Positions 1-7,270 are shown, numbered from the stretch's first letter. The stretch is DNA of 15,521 bases from DASVDK01 sp036562265 [NCBI: Thermodesulfobacteriota bacterium] (GCA_036562265.1 DATCKS010000328.1:1-15521), one strand, 5' to 3'. Numbers and translations: made by a program. Notes: generated by a model not told the origin, from the letters alone.

Positions 1-2
1 GC

Positions 3-764
<762 letters not shown>

Positions 765-774
765 GGAGGGCGGG

Positions 775-1617
775 ATGGCGGAGTGGTCGCGCTTCGCGAC
801 GCGGCCCGACCTCGGCGTCGACCTGCTCCACGCCCACTTCGAGCGGCACGCCTACGACCGGCACGCCCACGACTTCTACGCGATCGGCGTCTTCGTGACG
901 GGCGCCGTGGCGTTCCGCTACCGGGCCGCGGCGCACGTCGCCCCGAGCGGAGCGGTGCTCGTCCTCGAACCGGGCGAGGCGCACGACGGCCGGCCGGCCG
1001 TCGCGGGCGGTTTCACGAAGCGGATGCTCTACGTGCAGCCGGCGACGCTCGGCCGCGCGGCCTGGGACGACGACGCGCCGCAGGCGCTCCCGGCCTTTCC
1101 GCGAGCGGTCCTCGACGACCCCTGGCTGGCGCGCCGCCTCGTCCGCCTCCACGCCGCGCTGGCCGACCCGCACGCCGGCCGGCTCGAGCAGGAGGGACGT
1201 CTGGTCGAGACCCTGGCGGCGCTGGCCGGGCGGCACGCGGAGGGCGGCCGGGAGCCGCGGGTCGTCCCCGACGACCGGGTGGTGCGCCGCGTGCGCGACT
1301 ACCTGCACGCGCACGCGGCGGCGGACGTCTCCCTGGCCGACCTCGCGCGCGAGGCCGGCGTGAGCCGCTTCCGCGTGAGCCGGCTCTTCCAGCGCGCGTT
1401 CGGCCTGCCGCCGCACGCCTACCTCGTCCACCTCCGCCTCGCCGAGGCGCGACGGCGCCTGGCCGCGGGCGAGCCGCCGGCCGAGGTGGCCGCCGCGACC
1501 GGTTTCGCCGACCAGAGCCACCTCACCCGGCGCTTCCGGGGCGCCTTCGGCATCACGCCGGGCCAGTTCCGGGCCGCCTGCACGGACATTCAATCCCGCC
1601 GTCCTGCCCCGTTCTAG
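775..1617 (+). CDS. AraC-family transcriptional regulator
   Basis: A 280-residue DNA-binding regulator with the usual AraC/XylS layout. An N-terminal cupin-like sensor (about residues 15-100, with the His-rich HAYDRHAHDFYAIGVF and LVLEPGEAHDG segments) is followed by a C-terminal double helix-turn-helix. HTH1 covers about 186-210 (SLADLAREAGVSRFRVSRLF) and HTH2 about 235-266, with the family hallmark ATGFADQSHLTRRFRGAFGITPGQFR split around residue 250. The ATG start is supported by AGGAGG at 764-769, five bases upstream, which overlaps the uvrA stop. The ligand is unknown. The next gene downstream is a broken DUF2000 gene with a pair of 21-bp-spaced direct repeats in front of it, so this regulator may have controlled that gene. 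Confidence 0.93.
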   Translation: MAEWSRFATRPDLGVDLLHAHFERHAYDRHAHDFYAIGVFVTGAVAFRYRAAAHVAPSGAVLVLEPGEAHDGRPAVAGGFTKRMLYVQPATLGRAAWDDDAPQALPAFPRAVLDDPWLARRLVRLHAALADPHAGRLEQEGRLVETLAALAGRHAEGGREPRVVPDDRVVRRVRDYLHAHAAADVSLADLAREAGVSRFRVSRLFQRAFGLPPHAYLVHLRLAEARRRLAAGEPPAEVAAATGFADQSHLTRRFRGAFGITPGQFRAACTDIQSRRPAPF

Positions 1618-1660
1618 GCTCCGTCCGCAACCGTCACGTCCGGCCCGCGCGTGGGCGCAC

Positions 1661-1686
1661 GACCCGGGGGAGCCCCGACCCGGGTC
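1661..1686 (+). terminator. Hairpin after the AraC gene, possible terminator
   Basis: A perfect 8-bp stem (gacccggg at 1661-1668, cccgggtc at 1679-1686) closes a 10-base loop about 45 bases after the AraC stop. There is no T-run after it, so it is not a classical Rho-independent terminator. It could end or slow the uvrA-araC transcript, or simply reflect high GC. Confidence 0.3.
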
Positions 1687-1715
1687 GCGAACGGCCGCAC
1701 CCCGGCCGCGAACGG
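1686..1715. promoter_or_regulatory. Direct repeat with 21-bp spacing, candidate AraC-type operator
   Basis: The 9-mer cgcgaacgg occurs at 1686-1694 and again at 1707-1715, exactly 21 bp apart (two helical turns). The flanks also agree (ccxggYcgcgaacgg). A weaker gaacgg recurs at 1770-1775. AraC-family proteins commonly bind direct-repeat half-sites about 21 bp apart, and an AraC gene ends 70 bp upstream. The downstream target would be the broken DUF2000 gene at 1805. The assignment is inferred from spacing and context only. Confidence 0.3.
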
Positions 1716-1804
1716 TGGTGCGCCTGCCGGCCAGGGACCTGCGCAGCCCGGCCGCGACGCGGGAAGACGGAACGGCCCGACCCCGGTGGTTCAGGAGGTA
1801 CGTC

Positions 1805-2132
1805 ATGCGGCTCGACACGACGATCGCGGTGTCCGTGCGGGAGGACCTTCCGGCCTGGCAGAGCTGAACGTGACCGCCTTCACGGCGAGCGGCGTCGCCG
1901 CGGGGACGGAGGGGGCGGTCGGCGAACCGTACGAGGACGCCGACGGCGTCCGCGACCTGCCGATGTTCCGCCAGCCGGTACCGAGGAGCTCTTCTCGACC
2001 GGTCACGACGAGGCCAACCGCGCGGCGGTGAAGGCGTGCCGCAGCGAGGCGCTCGCGCTCGTCGGGCTCGCCTTCCGCGCGGAGCGCAAGGCCGCCGACC
2101 GCGTGCTCGACGGCCTCTCGCTCCATCCCTGA
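1805..2132 (+). pseudogene. DUF2000-family protein, broken by frameshift and internal deletion
   Basis: A good ribosome site (aggaggt, 1793-1799) precedes ATG 1805, but that frame stops at 1865 after MRLDTTIAVSVREDLPAWQS. The family sequence continues from about 1861 in another frame (ELNVTAFTASGVAAGTEG, then GEPYEDADGV and LPMFRQPV, to about 1979). It then jumps to a third frame from 1980 (TEELFSTGHDEAN, AEALALVGLAF-like segment, LDGLSLHP) and ends at TGA 2130-2132. In intact members I recall cag-aag-ctg-like coding at the first junction, so one base is missing there. At the second junction roughly 30 residues between the FGQPV-like and VYTEELF-like segments are missing. DUF2000 proteins have a peptidyl-tRNA hydrolase II-like fold and no established role. 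An AraC neighbour fits a once-regulated gene. Three frames plus a deletion argue for decay rather than one read error. Confidence 0.8.
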
Positions 2133-2155
2133 CCGGACGGCTGTACACTAGGACG

Positions 2156-2449
2156 GTGGCCGACGGCAACTATCCCGACGTCTACCCGGACGATCCCCGC
2201 GGGTGCGCCGGCTGCGGCCGTCTGCCGGAGCAGGTGGAGGCCGTGGCCGGTCCGGCCGCGGGGCCGTGCCTCTGCGTCGACTGCGTCGATCGCGGTCGCT
2301 CGGCGCTGACCTTCCTGCGGGGTACCTGCGCCCTGTGCGAGCGCCCGACCGGCGCGTCGCGCCGCGGCGCGCGGCTCGGCGACCCGGAGTTCGTCGTCTG
2401 CGCCGTCTGCCTCGACGGCCTCGCGGCCGTCATGGCGGAGCCCGACTAG
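2156..2449 (+). CDS. Small protein with two ClpX-like four-cysteine zinc fingers
   Basis: A 97-residue protein of unknown function. It has two successive CxxC-x(19-20)-CxxC sets: C17/C20 with C40/C43, and C58/C61 with C82/C85. The first finger (CAGCGRLPEQVEAVAGP, then CVDCVDRG) resembles the N-terminal zinc-binding domain of ClpX, which reads like CSFCGKSQHEV..IAGP..ICDECVDLC. The second finger has similar spacing and ends CAVCLDGLAAV. No AAA+ or other catalytic domain follows. It may be a zinc-dependent dimerisation or adaptor module; that is inference. The GTG start was chosen because it opens the conserved-looking N-terminus (VADGNYPDVYP). Only a weak agga lies 2 bases upstream, while a -10-like TACACT sits at 2144-2149, so translation may be leaderless. 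The frame also runs upstream over the 3' end of the DUF2000 pseudogene, and that part is not counted. Confidence 0.72.
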   Translation: MADGNYPDVYPDDPRGCAGCGRLPEQVEAVAGPAAGPCLCVDCVDRGRSALTFLRGTCALCERPTGASRRGARLGDPEFVVCAVCLDGLAAVMAEPD

Positions 2450-2498
2450 CGGCCGCCGACATCGATCGGCCAGAGGTTCGGAGAGTGGGAGACGGGAC

Positions 2499-3077
2499 GT
2501 GTCGGACCGCGAGCGCTGCGGCTGGGTGAAGCTGACGAGCCCGCTCTACGTCGCCTATCACGACGAGGAGTGGGGCGTGCCGGTGCACGACGACCGGACG
2601 CTCTTCGAGTTCCTGATCCTCGAGGGGGCGCAGGCCGGCCTCTCCTGGGAGACGATCCTCCGCAAGCGCGCCCGCTACCGCGAGGTCTTCGACGGCTTCG
2701 ACCCGGCGAAGGTGGCCCGCTACGACGCCCGCAAGCGGCGGGCGCTCGTGGCCGACCCGGGGATCGTGCGCAACCGCCTCAAGATCGAGGCCGCGGTCCG
2801 CAACGCGAAGGCGTTCCTCGCCGTGCAGGACGAGTTCGGCAGCTTCGACGCCTACATCTGGCGCTTCGTGGGCGGTCGCCCTCGAGTGAACGGCTGGCGA
2901 ACACTCGGCGAGGTGCCGTCGCGCACGCCGGAGTCCGACGCCATGAGCAAGGACCTGACGAAGCGCGGCTTCACCTTCGTCGGCACGACCATCTGCTACG
3001 CCTTCATGCAGGCCACGGGGATGGTGAACGACCACCTCGTCGGCTGCTTCCGCTACCCCGCACGAGGTCGAACGTGA
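2499..3077 (+). CDS. tag: DNA-3-methyladenine glycosylase I
   Basis: A base-excision repair enzyme that removes 3-methyladenine from alkylated DNA, 192 residues (E. coli Tag is 187). The N-terminal [10 protein letters not shown] and YHDEEWGVP segments, the central [14 protein letters not shown] and the C-terminal [18 protein letters not shown] plus VNDHLVGC match Tag closely. By alignment from memory to E. coli Tag, the catalytic-site glutamate is E42, the base-stacking Trp is W50, and the zinc ligands are C7, H21, H179 and C183. The start is GTG, with gggag about 7 bases upstream. The stop codon overlaps the csaA start (GTGA, 4 bp), so the two are translationally coupled. UvrA lies upstream, but nothing shows the repair genes share an operon. 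Confidence 0.95.
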   Translation: MSDRERCGWVKLTSPLYVAYHDEEWGVPVHDDRTLFEFLILEGAQAGLSWETILRKRARYREVFDGFDPAKVARYDARKRRALVADPGIVRNRLKIEAAVRNAKAFLAVQDEFGSFDAYIWRFVGGRPRVNGWRTLGEVPSRTPESDAMSKDLTKRGFTFVGTTICYAFMQATGMVNDHLVGCFRYPARGRT

Positions 3078-3427
3078 GCGACACCCCGAAGCCGCAGGTG
3101 ACTCCGGACCACTTCTTCGCCGTCGACATCCGGGTGGGCGTCGTCACCCACGCCGAGCCCTTCCCGGAGGCGCGCAAGCCGGCCATCAAGCTGACCATCG
3201 ACTTCGGTCCGCTCGGCGTGAAGCGCTCGAGCGCGCAGATCACGCACCTCTACACGCCCGAGAGCCTCGTCGGGCGCCAGGTGGTGGCGGTGGTGAACTT
3301 CCCGGTGCGCCGGATCGCCGGGTTCCCGTCCGAGGTGCTCGTCCTCGGCGCGATCACCGCCGAGGGGGTCGTGCACCTGCTCCGCCCCGACCCGCCGGTG
3401 GCGGCGCCGGGCCTCCCGATCGCGTGA
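3074..3427 (+). CDS. csaA: CsaA-family tRNA-binding protein / secretion chaperone
   Basis: A 117-residue single-domain protein of the EMAP-II/tRNA-binding OB fold. It is very close to Bacillus CsaA over its length: [64 protein letters not shown] and [10 protein letters not shown]. CsaA is a homodimer reported as an export-related chaperone and tRNA binder in the cytoplasm. The GTG start overlaps the tag stop by 4 bp and has gaggt at 3064-3068, five bases upstream. The reading frame runs further upstream through tag in another frame, but that part is a shadow. Coupling to tag suggests co-expression, not a shared pathway. Confidence 0.93.
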   Translation: MSDTPKPQVTPDHFFAVDIRVGVVTHAEPFPEARKPAIKLTIDFGPLGVKRSSAQITHLYTPESLVGRQVVAVVNFPVRRIAGFPSEVLVLGAITAEGVVHLLRPDPPVAAPGLPIA

Positions 3428-3514
3428 TCCCGAAGCGGCGTGCGGCGTGCCGGACGGCGCCCGCGCCCGCCGCGTCGCCGGCGACCCGAAGACAGCCGTA
3501 GTCAAGGAGGGGCC

Positions 3515-4447
3515 GTGTCGCTCTCGCGAGATGACTACCTCGATCACCTCCGCACCGCCGTCGAGGTGGCCGGCGTGCCGGTGGCGCGGCTCGCCCTGCC
3601 CGAGGAGCACGACGTCGTCCTGCGGGGGATGCGGTTCCACTACCTCGACTGGGGGAGCGCCGGGAAGCGGCCGATCCTCTTCCTGCACGGGGGTGGGCTC
3701 ACGGCCCATACCTGGGACCTCGTCTGCCTGGCCCTCCGGGAGGACTACCACTGCCTCGCCCTCGACCAGCGCGGTCACGGCGACAGCGAGTGGTCGCCGA
3801 CGATGGACTACTCGCTCGAGGCGCACCGGGAGGACATCGCGGCCTTCGTGGACCACCTCGGCCTCGAGCGGTTCGTCCTCGTCGGCATGTCGATGGGCGG
3901 GGCCAACGGCCTCGCGTACGCCGGAACGGCGGCCGGCCGCCTTGCGGCCCTCGTCCTCGTGGACGTCGGGCCCGAGGTGCGGACCGAGGGGGTGCGCCGC
4001 ATCCGGGAGTTCACGATGGCGGTGTCGGAGTTCGACTCCGTCGAGCACGCGGTCGAGCACGCCCTCGCCTTCAACCCGCGTCGCGACCCGACGCTGCTCC
4101 GCCGCAGCCTCCTGCACAACCTCAGGCAGCAGCCGAACGGCAAGTGGGTCTGGAAGTACGATCGGCGGCACCGGGGCCGACTCGACCCCGAGGAGGTGGC
4201 CCGCCGGCGGGCGGCGCTCTGGGCCGCGGTGCCGAAGGTCACCTGTCCCACGCTCGTCGTGCGGGGCGCGCGGAGCGACGTCTTCCTGGACGAGGACGCC
4301 GAGCGACTCGCGGCGCGGCTGCCCAGGGGCGAGTGGGTCCGCATCGAGGGCGCCGGGCACACGGTGCAGGGCGACAACCCGCGCGCCCTCACCGCCGAGA
4401 TCCGGGCCTTCCTCGCCCGGCGCGTGGAGGCTCCCGGCGCAGGCTGA
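3515..4447 (+). CDS. Alpha/beta-fold hydrolase
   Basis: A 310-residue enzyme with the canonical alpha/beta hydrolase order: oxyanion segment LFLHGGGLTAHTWD (about 56-68), DQRGHGDSEW (84-93), nucleophile elbow VGMSMGG with S126, acid D255 in GARSDVF, and H282 in GAGHTVQGDNP. The cap between about 155 and 240 is helical and basic (KWVWKYDRRHRG). There is no signal peptide, so it is cytoplasmic. The substrate cannot be told; esterase, lactonase or C-C bond hydrolase are all possible. The GTG at 3515 was chosen over upstream starts because aaggagg lies at 3504-3510, four bases away, and residues before it are low-complexity Arg/Pro. It is separated from csaA by 87 bases and is convergent with rex. 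Confidence 0.9.
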   Translation: MSLSRDDYLDHLRTAVEVAGVPVARLALPEEHDVVLRGMRFHYLDWGSAGKRPILFLHGGGLTAHTWDLVCLALREDYHCLALDQRGHGDSEWSPTMDYSLEAHREDIAAFVDHLGLERFVLVGMSMGGANGLAYAGTAAGRLAALVLVDVGPEVRTEGVRRIREFTMAVSEFDSVEHAVEHALAFNPRRDPTLLRRSLLHNLRQQPNGKWVWKYDRRHRGRLDPEEVARRRAALWAAVPKVTCPTLVVRGARSDVFLDEDAERLAARLPRGEWVRIEGAGHTVQGDNPRALTAEIRAFLARRVEAPGAG

Positions 4448-4517
4448 CCGTGCCGCCCGGTCCGGCGCGCCGATCCTCCCTGCCCACCCTCGCCGCGCCG
4501 CCAACTTCACCGGGTAC

Positions 4518-4733
4518 ATGCGCCTCGTCGCGGACCACGTCAACGGGCACCGTCCCGGCCTCGCGATCCTCGACAGTCGCTCGCTGATCGCCGTGTTCCG
4601 CAAGGGCCAGGCCGCGCCGGCCGCCCTTCGTCGCCACGTCGGCGGGGACTCGACCACCCCGGTTGCGCGCGGTCACGCCGCCAGGCGGGTGACGCCGGCG
4701 CCAGCGCCGGCGGCCTTTACGAGTGGCGCGTGA
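4518..4733 (+). CDS. Doubtful 71-residue reading frame in the hydrolase-rex gap
   Basis: The 270-base gap between the hydrolase and rex contains an open frame from ATG 4518, beginning MRLVADHVNGHRPGLAIL and followed by a segment like IAVFRKGQAAPAALRRHVGG. Codon third positions in the first half are G/C-rich like real genes here. It has no ribosome site, no family I recognise, and its end runs through the terminator-like hairpins and 17 bases into rex on the other strand. It may be a remnant of an older gene, or chance. Apart from this and the hairpins I see nothing else in the gap. Confidence 0.15.
   Translation: MRLVADHVNGHRPGLAILDSRSLIAVFRKGQAAPAALRRHVGGDSTTPVARGHAARRVTPAPAPAAFTSGA
4672..4712. 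terminator. Tandem hairpins between convergent hydrolase and rex
   Basis: Two inverted repeats sit directly after the rex stop (on the - strand). One is an 8-bp perfect stem cgccggcg at 4693-4700 and 4705-4712 with loop ccag. The other pairs gtcac 4672-4676 with gtgac 4689-4693, has an inner 3-bp helix, and also has loop ccag. The two share base 4693, so they are alternatives or stacked. There is no clear T-run on either strand. The position between convergent genes suits a bidirectional terminator. Confidence 0.4.
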
Positions 4734-5352
4734 CCATCAGGTAGGCGAGGTTGTCGAACTCCTGGGTCAGGTCGACGTGCTTCACGATGGTCCCTTCGGG
4801 GACCGTGATGCGGATCGGGGCGAAGTTGAGGATGCCGCGGATGCCGGCGGCGACGAGCTGGTCGGCCACCTCCTGCGCGGCCTGCGCGGGCGCGGTGATG
4901 ATGCCGATCTCGATGTTCCGCTCCGCGGCCACCGAGGCGAGGTCGGTCATCGGCAGCACCTGGAGGCCGTGCGCGAGCGGCCGGCCGATCTTGGCCGGGT
5001 CGGCGTCGAACGCCGCGACGAAGTGGTACCCCTGCTTCACGAAGTTCCCGTAGGAGAGGAGCGCCTCGCCGAGCCGGCCGACGCCGACCAGGGCGACGTG
5101 CCAGGTCTTGTTGAGGCCGAGAATCTTGCGGATGTCGAAGAGGAGGTCCTTGACGTAGTAGCCGACCCCGCGTACCCCGAACTCGCCGAAGTAGGCGAGG
5201 TCCTTGCGGATCTGCGCGGCGTTCATGCCGCACTCCTCGGCCAGTTCGGCCGAGGAGATGACCCGTCGGTCCTGCGCGTCGAGGTTCGAGAGGTAGCGCG
5301 CGTAGACCGAGAGTCGCTTGATCGTCGCTTCGGGGATCTTCAGGAACTTCAT
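4717..5352 (-). CDS. rex: Redox-sensing transcriptional repressor Rex
   Basis: A 211-residue homodimeric repressor that reads the NADH/NAD+ ratio: NADH binding releases it from DNA, switching on respiratory and fermentative genes. The N-terminal winged helix (about 1-80) starts MKFLKIPEATIKRLSVYARYL and contains SSAELAEECGMNAAQIRKDLAYFGEFG. The NAD-binding Rossmann domain has VALVGVGRLGEALL (G90, G92 and G95 in GVGRLG). The C-terminus (DLTQEFDNLAYL) forms the domain-swapped helix in known structures. ATG 5352 fits the usual Rex N-terminus; gaggt lies 11 bases upstream. The longer upstream frame is a shadow of atpE. It is the last gene after atpE on the same strand. In Streptomyces, Rex controls nuo, cyd and its own rex-hem operon, and the hem, atp and nuo neighbours here are in keeping with that. 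Confidence 0.95.
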   Translation of the reverse strand: MKFLKIPEATIKRLSVYARYLSNLDAQDRRVISSAELAEECGMNAAQIRKDLAYFGEFGVRGVGYYVKDLLFDIRKILGLNKTWHVALVGVGRLGEALLSYGNFVKQGYHFVAAFDADPAKIGRPLAHGLQVLPMTDLASVAAERNIEIGIITAPAQAAQEVADQLVAAGIRGILNFAPIRITVPEGTIVKHVDLTQEFDNLAYLMVTRHS

Positions 5353-5377
5353 GTACGCGGGCGACCTCGGTATGCGT

Positions 5378-5416
5378 GGCGGGCGGCGGGCCGACCTCGT
5401 GGCCGCGCCGCCCGCC
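5378..5416 (-). terminator. GC-rich hairpin between atpE and rex
   Basis: A perfect 10-bp stem pairs 5378-5387 (ggcgggcggc) with 5407-5416 (gccgcccgcc). An inner ggcc/ggcc helix (5389-5392 with 5401-5404) closes an 8-base loop. It lies 14 bases after the atpE stop and 26 bases before the rex start on the - strand. No U-tract follows, so it may be a partial terminator or attenuator, or an mRNA-stabilising 3' structure that sets the high atpE to low rex ratio. The structure is seen; the role is inferred. Confidence 0.45.
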
Positions 5417-5429
5417 TTCGGGACCCGGT

Positions 5430-5756
5430 CTAGATCTTCCCCTGCAGCAGGAAGGCGATGACCAGGGCGTAGATGACCAGCGACTCGATGAGGGCGAGAC
5501 CGATGATCATCGGCGTCTGGATCTTGCCCGAGGCCGACGGGTTGCGCGCGATGCCGTCGAGGGCCGCGGCGACGGCGCGACCCTGACCGAGCGCGCCGCC
5601 GAAGGCGGCGACCGCGATGGCGATGCCCGCCGAGAGGGCGAGCAGGCCGCCCGTGGTCCCGGAGGCGGCCTCCGCGGCCTGCGCGTACGAGACCGGCGCG
5701 AAGACCAGGGCGCTGGCGACCGCGGCGGCAAAGCTGAGGAGAACCCGACGAATCAT
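5430..5756 (-). CDS. atpE: ATP synthase F0 subunit c, with N-terminal signal-like segment
   Basis: A 108-residue proteolipid that forms the rotating c-ring of F0. It opens with a signal-peptide-like segment ([20 protein letters not shown], then PVSYAQA). Helix 1 then carries [20 protein letters not shown] and the GQGRA loop-side motif, the polar loop is RNPSASGKI, and helix 2 is [22 protein letters not shown]. The essential ion-binding carboxylate is E91. Q58, E91, S92 and Y96 sit where sodium-binding rings have Q, E, S and Y, but the threonine after the serine is L93, so the coupling ion is unclear. The start is ATG 5756, with ggaggg at 5766-5771, 9 bases upstream; a GTG two codons earlier would be only 3 bases from it. 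It is 43 bases downstream of atpB. Confidence 0.95.
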   Translation of the reverse strand: MIRRVLLSFAAAVASALVFAPVSYAQAAEAASGTTGGLLALSAGIAIAVAAFGGALGQGRAVAAALDGIARNPSASGKIQTPMIIGLALIESLVIYALVIAFLLQGKI

Positions 5757-5799
5757 GAACACACACCCTCCGTGTTGGACTGGTGACGCGAAGCGACGA

Positions 5800-6633
5800 C
5801 TAGTGCTCGTCGTGCGCGACGGCGCCAGCGATGTACATCATGCTGAGGAGACAGAAGACGAACGTCTGGATGAGGGCCACGAAGAGACCGAGGCCCATGG
5901 CCAGCACCGGCACGACCAGCGGGATCAGGCTCGAGAAGAGCCCGAAGACCTGGTGGTCGCCGTACATGTTGCCGAAGAGACGAACGGACAGCGACAGGGG
6001 CCGGGCGAGGTGGCTGATCACCTCGATCACGAGCATGAGCGGGGCGAGCCACCAGATCGGCCCGAGGAAGTGCTTCACGTAGCCCGCGCCGTTCGCCTTG
6101 ACGCCGACCACGTGCGTCACGACGAACACCGTGAGGCCGAGGACCGCGGTCGTCCCGAGATGCTGCGTCGGCGGCAAGAAGCCCGGCAGGAGGCCTTCGA
6201 GGTTGCAGAAGAGGATGAAGAGCGCGAGCGTGCCGAGGAGCGGCAGGTAGCGGCGACCGTCGTGGCCGATGATGCTCTCGGAGAAGTCGAGCACCATGCC
6301 GACGATCCCCTCGAGGATCGTCTGGAGGTCGAACTTCCCGGTCGGCACGAGGCTCGCCTGGCCGCTGCGGATCCGGGCGGTCCCCACCCAGGCCACGATC
6401 GCGACGACGATGGCGGCGAAGACGGCGCCGACGACGTGGATCAGCGCGTGCTCGAGGCCCGGGATCTGATGGAGGAGCAGGAAGCCGTGATCGCCGCCTT
6501 CGGCGGCCGCCTCGCCTCCCGGCGTGGCGGCCCACCCCGGCACGACCAGCCGCGCGAGCGAGAGGGTGGCCGCGGCGAACGCGGCCGACAGCAGCCATCC
6601 GGCGAGCCGACGGGTCCTGGGCCGTTGTGCCAT
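5800..6633 (-). CDS. atpB: ATP synthase F0 subunit a
   Basis: The 277-residue static membrane subunit that forms the two ion half-channels against the c-ring. The conserved motif [19 protein letters not shown] carries the essential arginine, R218. Other family segments are [40 protein letters not shown] and the C-terminal [17 protein letters not shown]. Extra N-terminal sequence includes a signal-like hydrophobic stretch (about residues 10-36) before the first real helix ([21 protein letters not shown]), as in several deep Gram-negative lineages. The ATG start has aggag about 11 bases upstream, 16 bases after atpI. The F1 genes and atpF are not in this window, so the F0 part is encoded apart from F1. 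Confidence 0.96.
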   Translation of the reverse strand: MAQRPRTRRLAGWLLSAAFAAATLSLARLVVPGWAATPGGEAAAEGGDHGFLLLHQIPGLEHALIHVVGAVFAAIVVAIVAWVGTARIRSGQASLVPTGKFDLQTILEGIVGMVLDFSESIIGHDGRRYLPLLGTLALFILFCNLEGLLPGFLPPTQHLGTTAVLGLTVFVVTHVVGVKANGAGYVKHFLGPIWWLAPLMLVIEVISHLARPLSLSVRLFGNMYGDHQVFGLFSSLIPLVVPVLAMGLGLFVALIQTFVFCLLSMMYIAGAVAHDEH

Positions 6634-6649
6634 TGGTCGCAGCGCTCCT

Positions 6650-7039
6650 CTACTCGCGGGCCGACGGGTTCCTGACGAACTCGACGACCGTCGCGATGAA
6701 CACCGTCGACAGACCGACCAGGAGGCCGATCGGGTCGACGCCGGTCCGGCGGACCAGCAGGTACACGAGGGCGACGAGCGCCCCGAACTTCAGCACGAAC
6801 TCGACGGCCAGCCGCGCCGCCACGACGCCGCGGCCCCGTCCCTCCGCCTCCTCGGCCGCGGCCGCCGCCTCGGCCAACGCCCGCGCGACGATGCGGCGCA
6901 GCCAGCGGAAGTTGAGCCACATGGCGAGCGCGCCGACGCCCACGCCCGCCGTCACCGGCACCGACCGCCAGGCGAGGCTCGCCGCGGTCAGGACGAGGCC
7001 GACGACGACGATGGTCCGTTCGAGCGACCCGGCGGTCAT
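6650..7039 (-). CDS. atpI: ATP synthase subunit I (AtpI-type F0 assembly protein)
   Basis: A 129-residue membrane protein with four hydrophobic segments: about residues 9-24, 28-45 (ending MWLNFRWLRRI), 77-97 and 102-122 (IGLLVGLSTVFIATVVEFVR). A charged Ala/Glu loop (AEAAAAAEEAEGRGRG) lies between the second and third. Size, helix count and position just upstream of atpB fit the ATP synthase I family, whose members assist c-ring assembly or form a small cation channel with AtpZ. ATG 7039 starts the clean hydrophobic protein (MTAGSLERTIVVVGLV). The longer frame upstream is translated repeat DNA and was excluded. The family call rests on context and topology more than on motifs. Confidence 0.78.
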   Translation of the reverse strand: MTAGSLERTIVVVGLVLTAASLAWRSVPVTAGVGVGALAMWLNFRWLRRIVARALAEAAAAAEEAEGRGRGVVAARLAVEFVLKFGALVALVYLLVRRTGVDPIGLLVGLSTVFIATVVEFVRNPSARE

Positions 7040-7041
7040 CA

Positions 7042-7270
7042 ACGGCTCGCAGCCGGCCTCCGCTCCGCCCGGGATGAACCCGGGCTCCGCTCCTCGGCGC
7101 GCCTTGCGGCGCGCCAACCACCGGTGGCTGCTCGCCTCATCGGGCGGCTCACGCCGCCCTCCGGCCACGGCTCGCAGCCGGCCTCCGCTCCGCGCGGGGC
7201 AAGCCCGCGCTGCGCTCAACCGGGGCTACGCCCCAGACCCCCCGACCGGTGGCTGCTCGCCTCCGCCGTC
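7042..7270. repeat. Tandem 125-bp structured repeat between atpZ and atpI
   Basis: Two units lie 125 bp apart. A 26-base block (acggctcgcagccggcctcc then gctccg) is identical at 7042-7067 and 7167-7192. A 19-base block (accggtggctgctcgcctc) is identical at 7120-7138 and 7245-7263. Between them each unit folds: cggct/agccg (7043-7055 and 7168-7180), then a 7-bp stem with a 5-base loop at 7067-7085 and 7192-7210, then a further stem (8 bp at 7096-7115; 5 bp at 7222-7234). Unit 1 also has ggg-cgg-c stem 7142-7148/7153-7159. The 7-bp stems differ by one compensatory pair. Unit 2 covers the end of atpZ. This is the 186-base gap between atpZ and atpI; it holds nothing else that I see. Confidence 0.85.

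Noticed and set aside
3053-4657. 534-codon open frame on the - strand opposite csaA and the hydrolase
   Set aside because: Composition shadow: Arg/Glu/His/Pro-rich, no recognisable domain, lies entirely opposite well-supported genes.
4723-5433. 236-codon + strand open frame opposite rex
   Set aside because: Antisense shadow of rex, which is complete and has its DNA-binding and NAD-binding motifs on the - strand.
7040-7219. N-terminal extension of atpI (60 more residues)
   Set aside because: It would translate the structured repeat as Arg/Ala/Gly-rich sequence; the hydrophobic protein begins at ATG 7039.
7042-7270. Possible CRISPR array
   Set aside because: Only two units of 125 bp with internal hairpins and diverged middles, not short identical repeats with unique spacers; no cas genes nearby.
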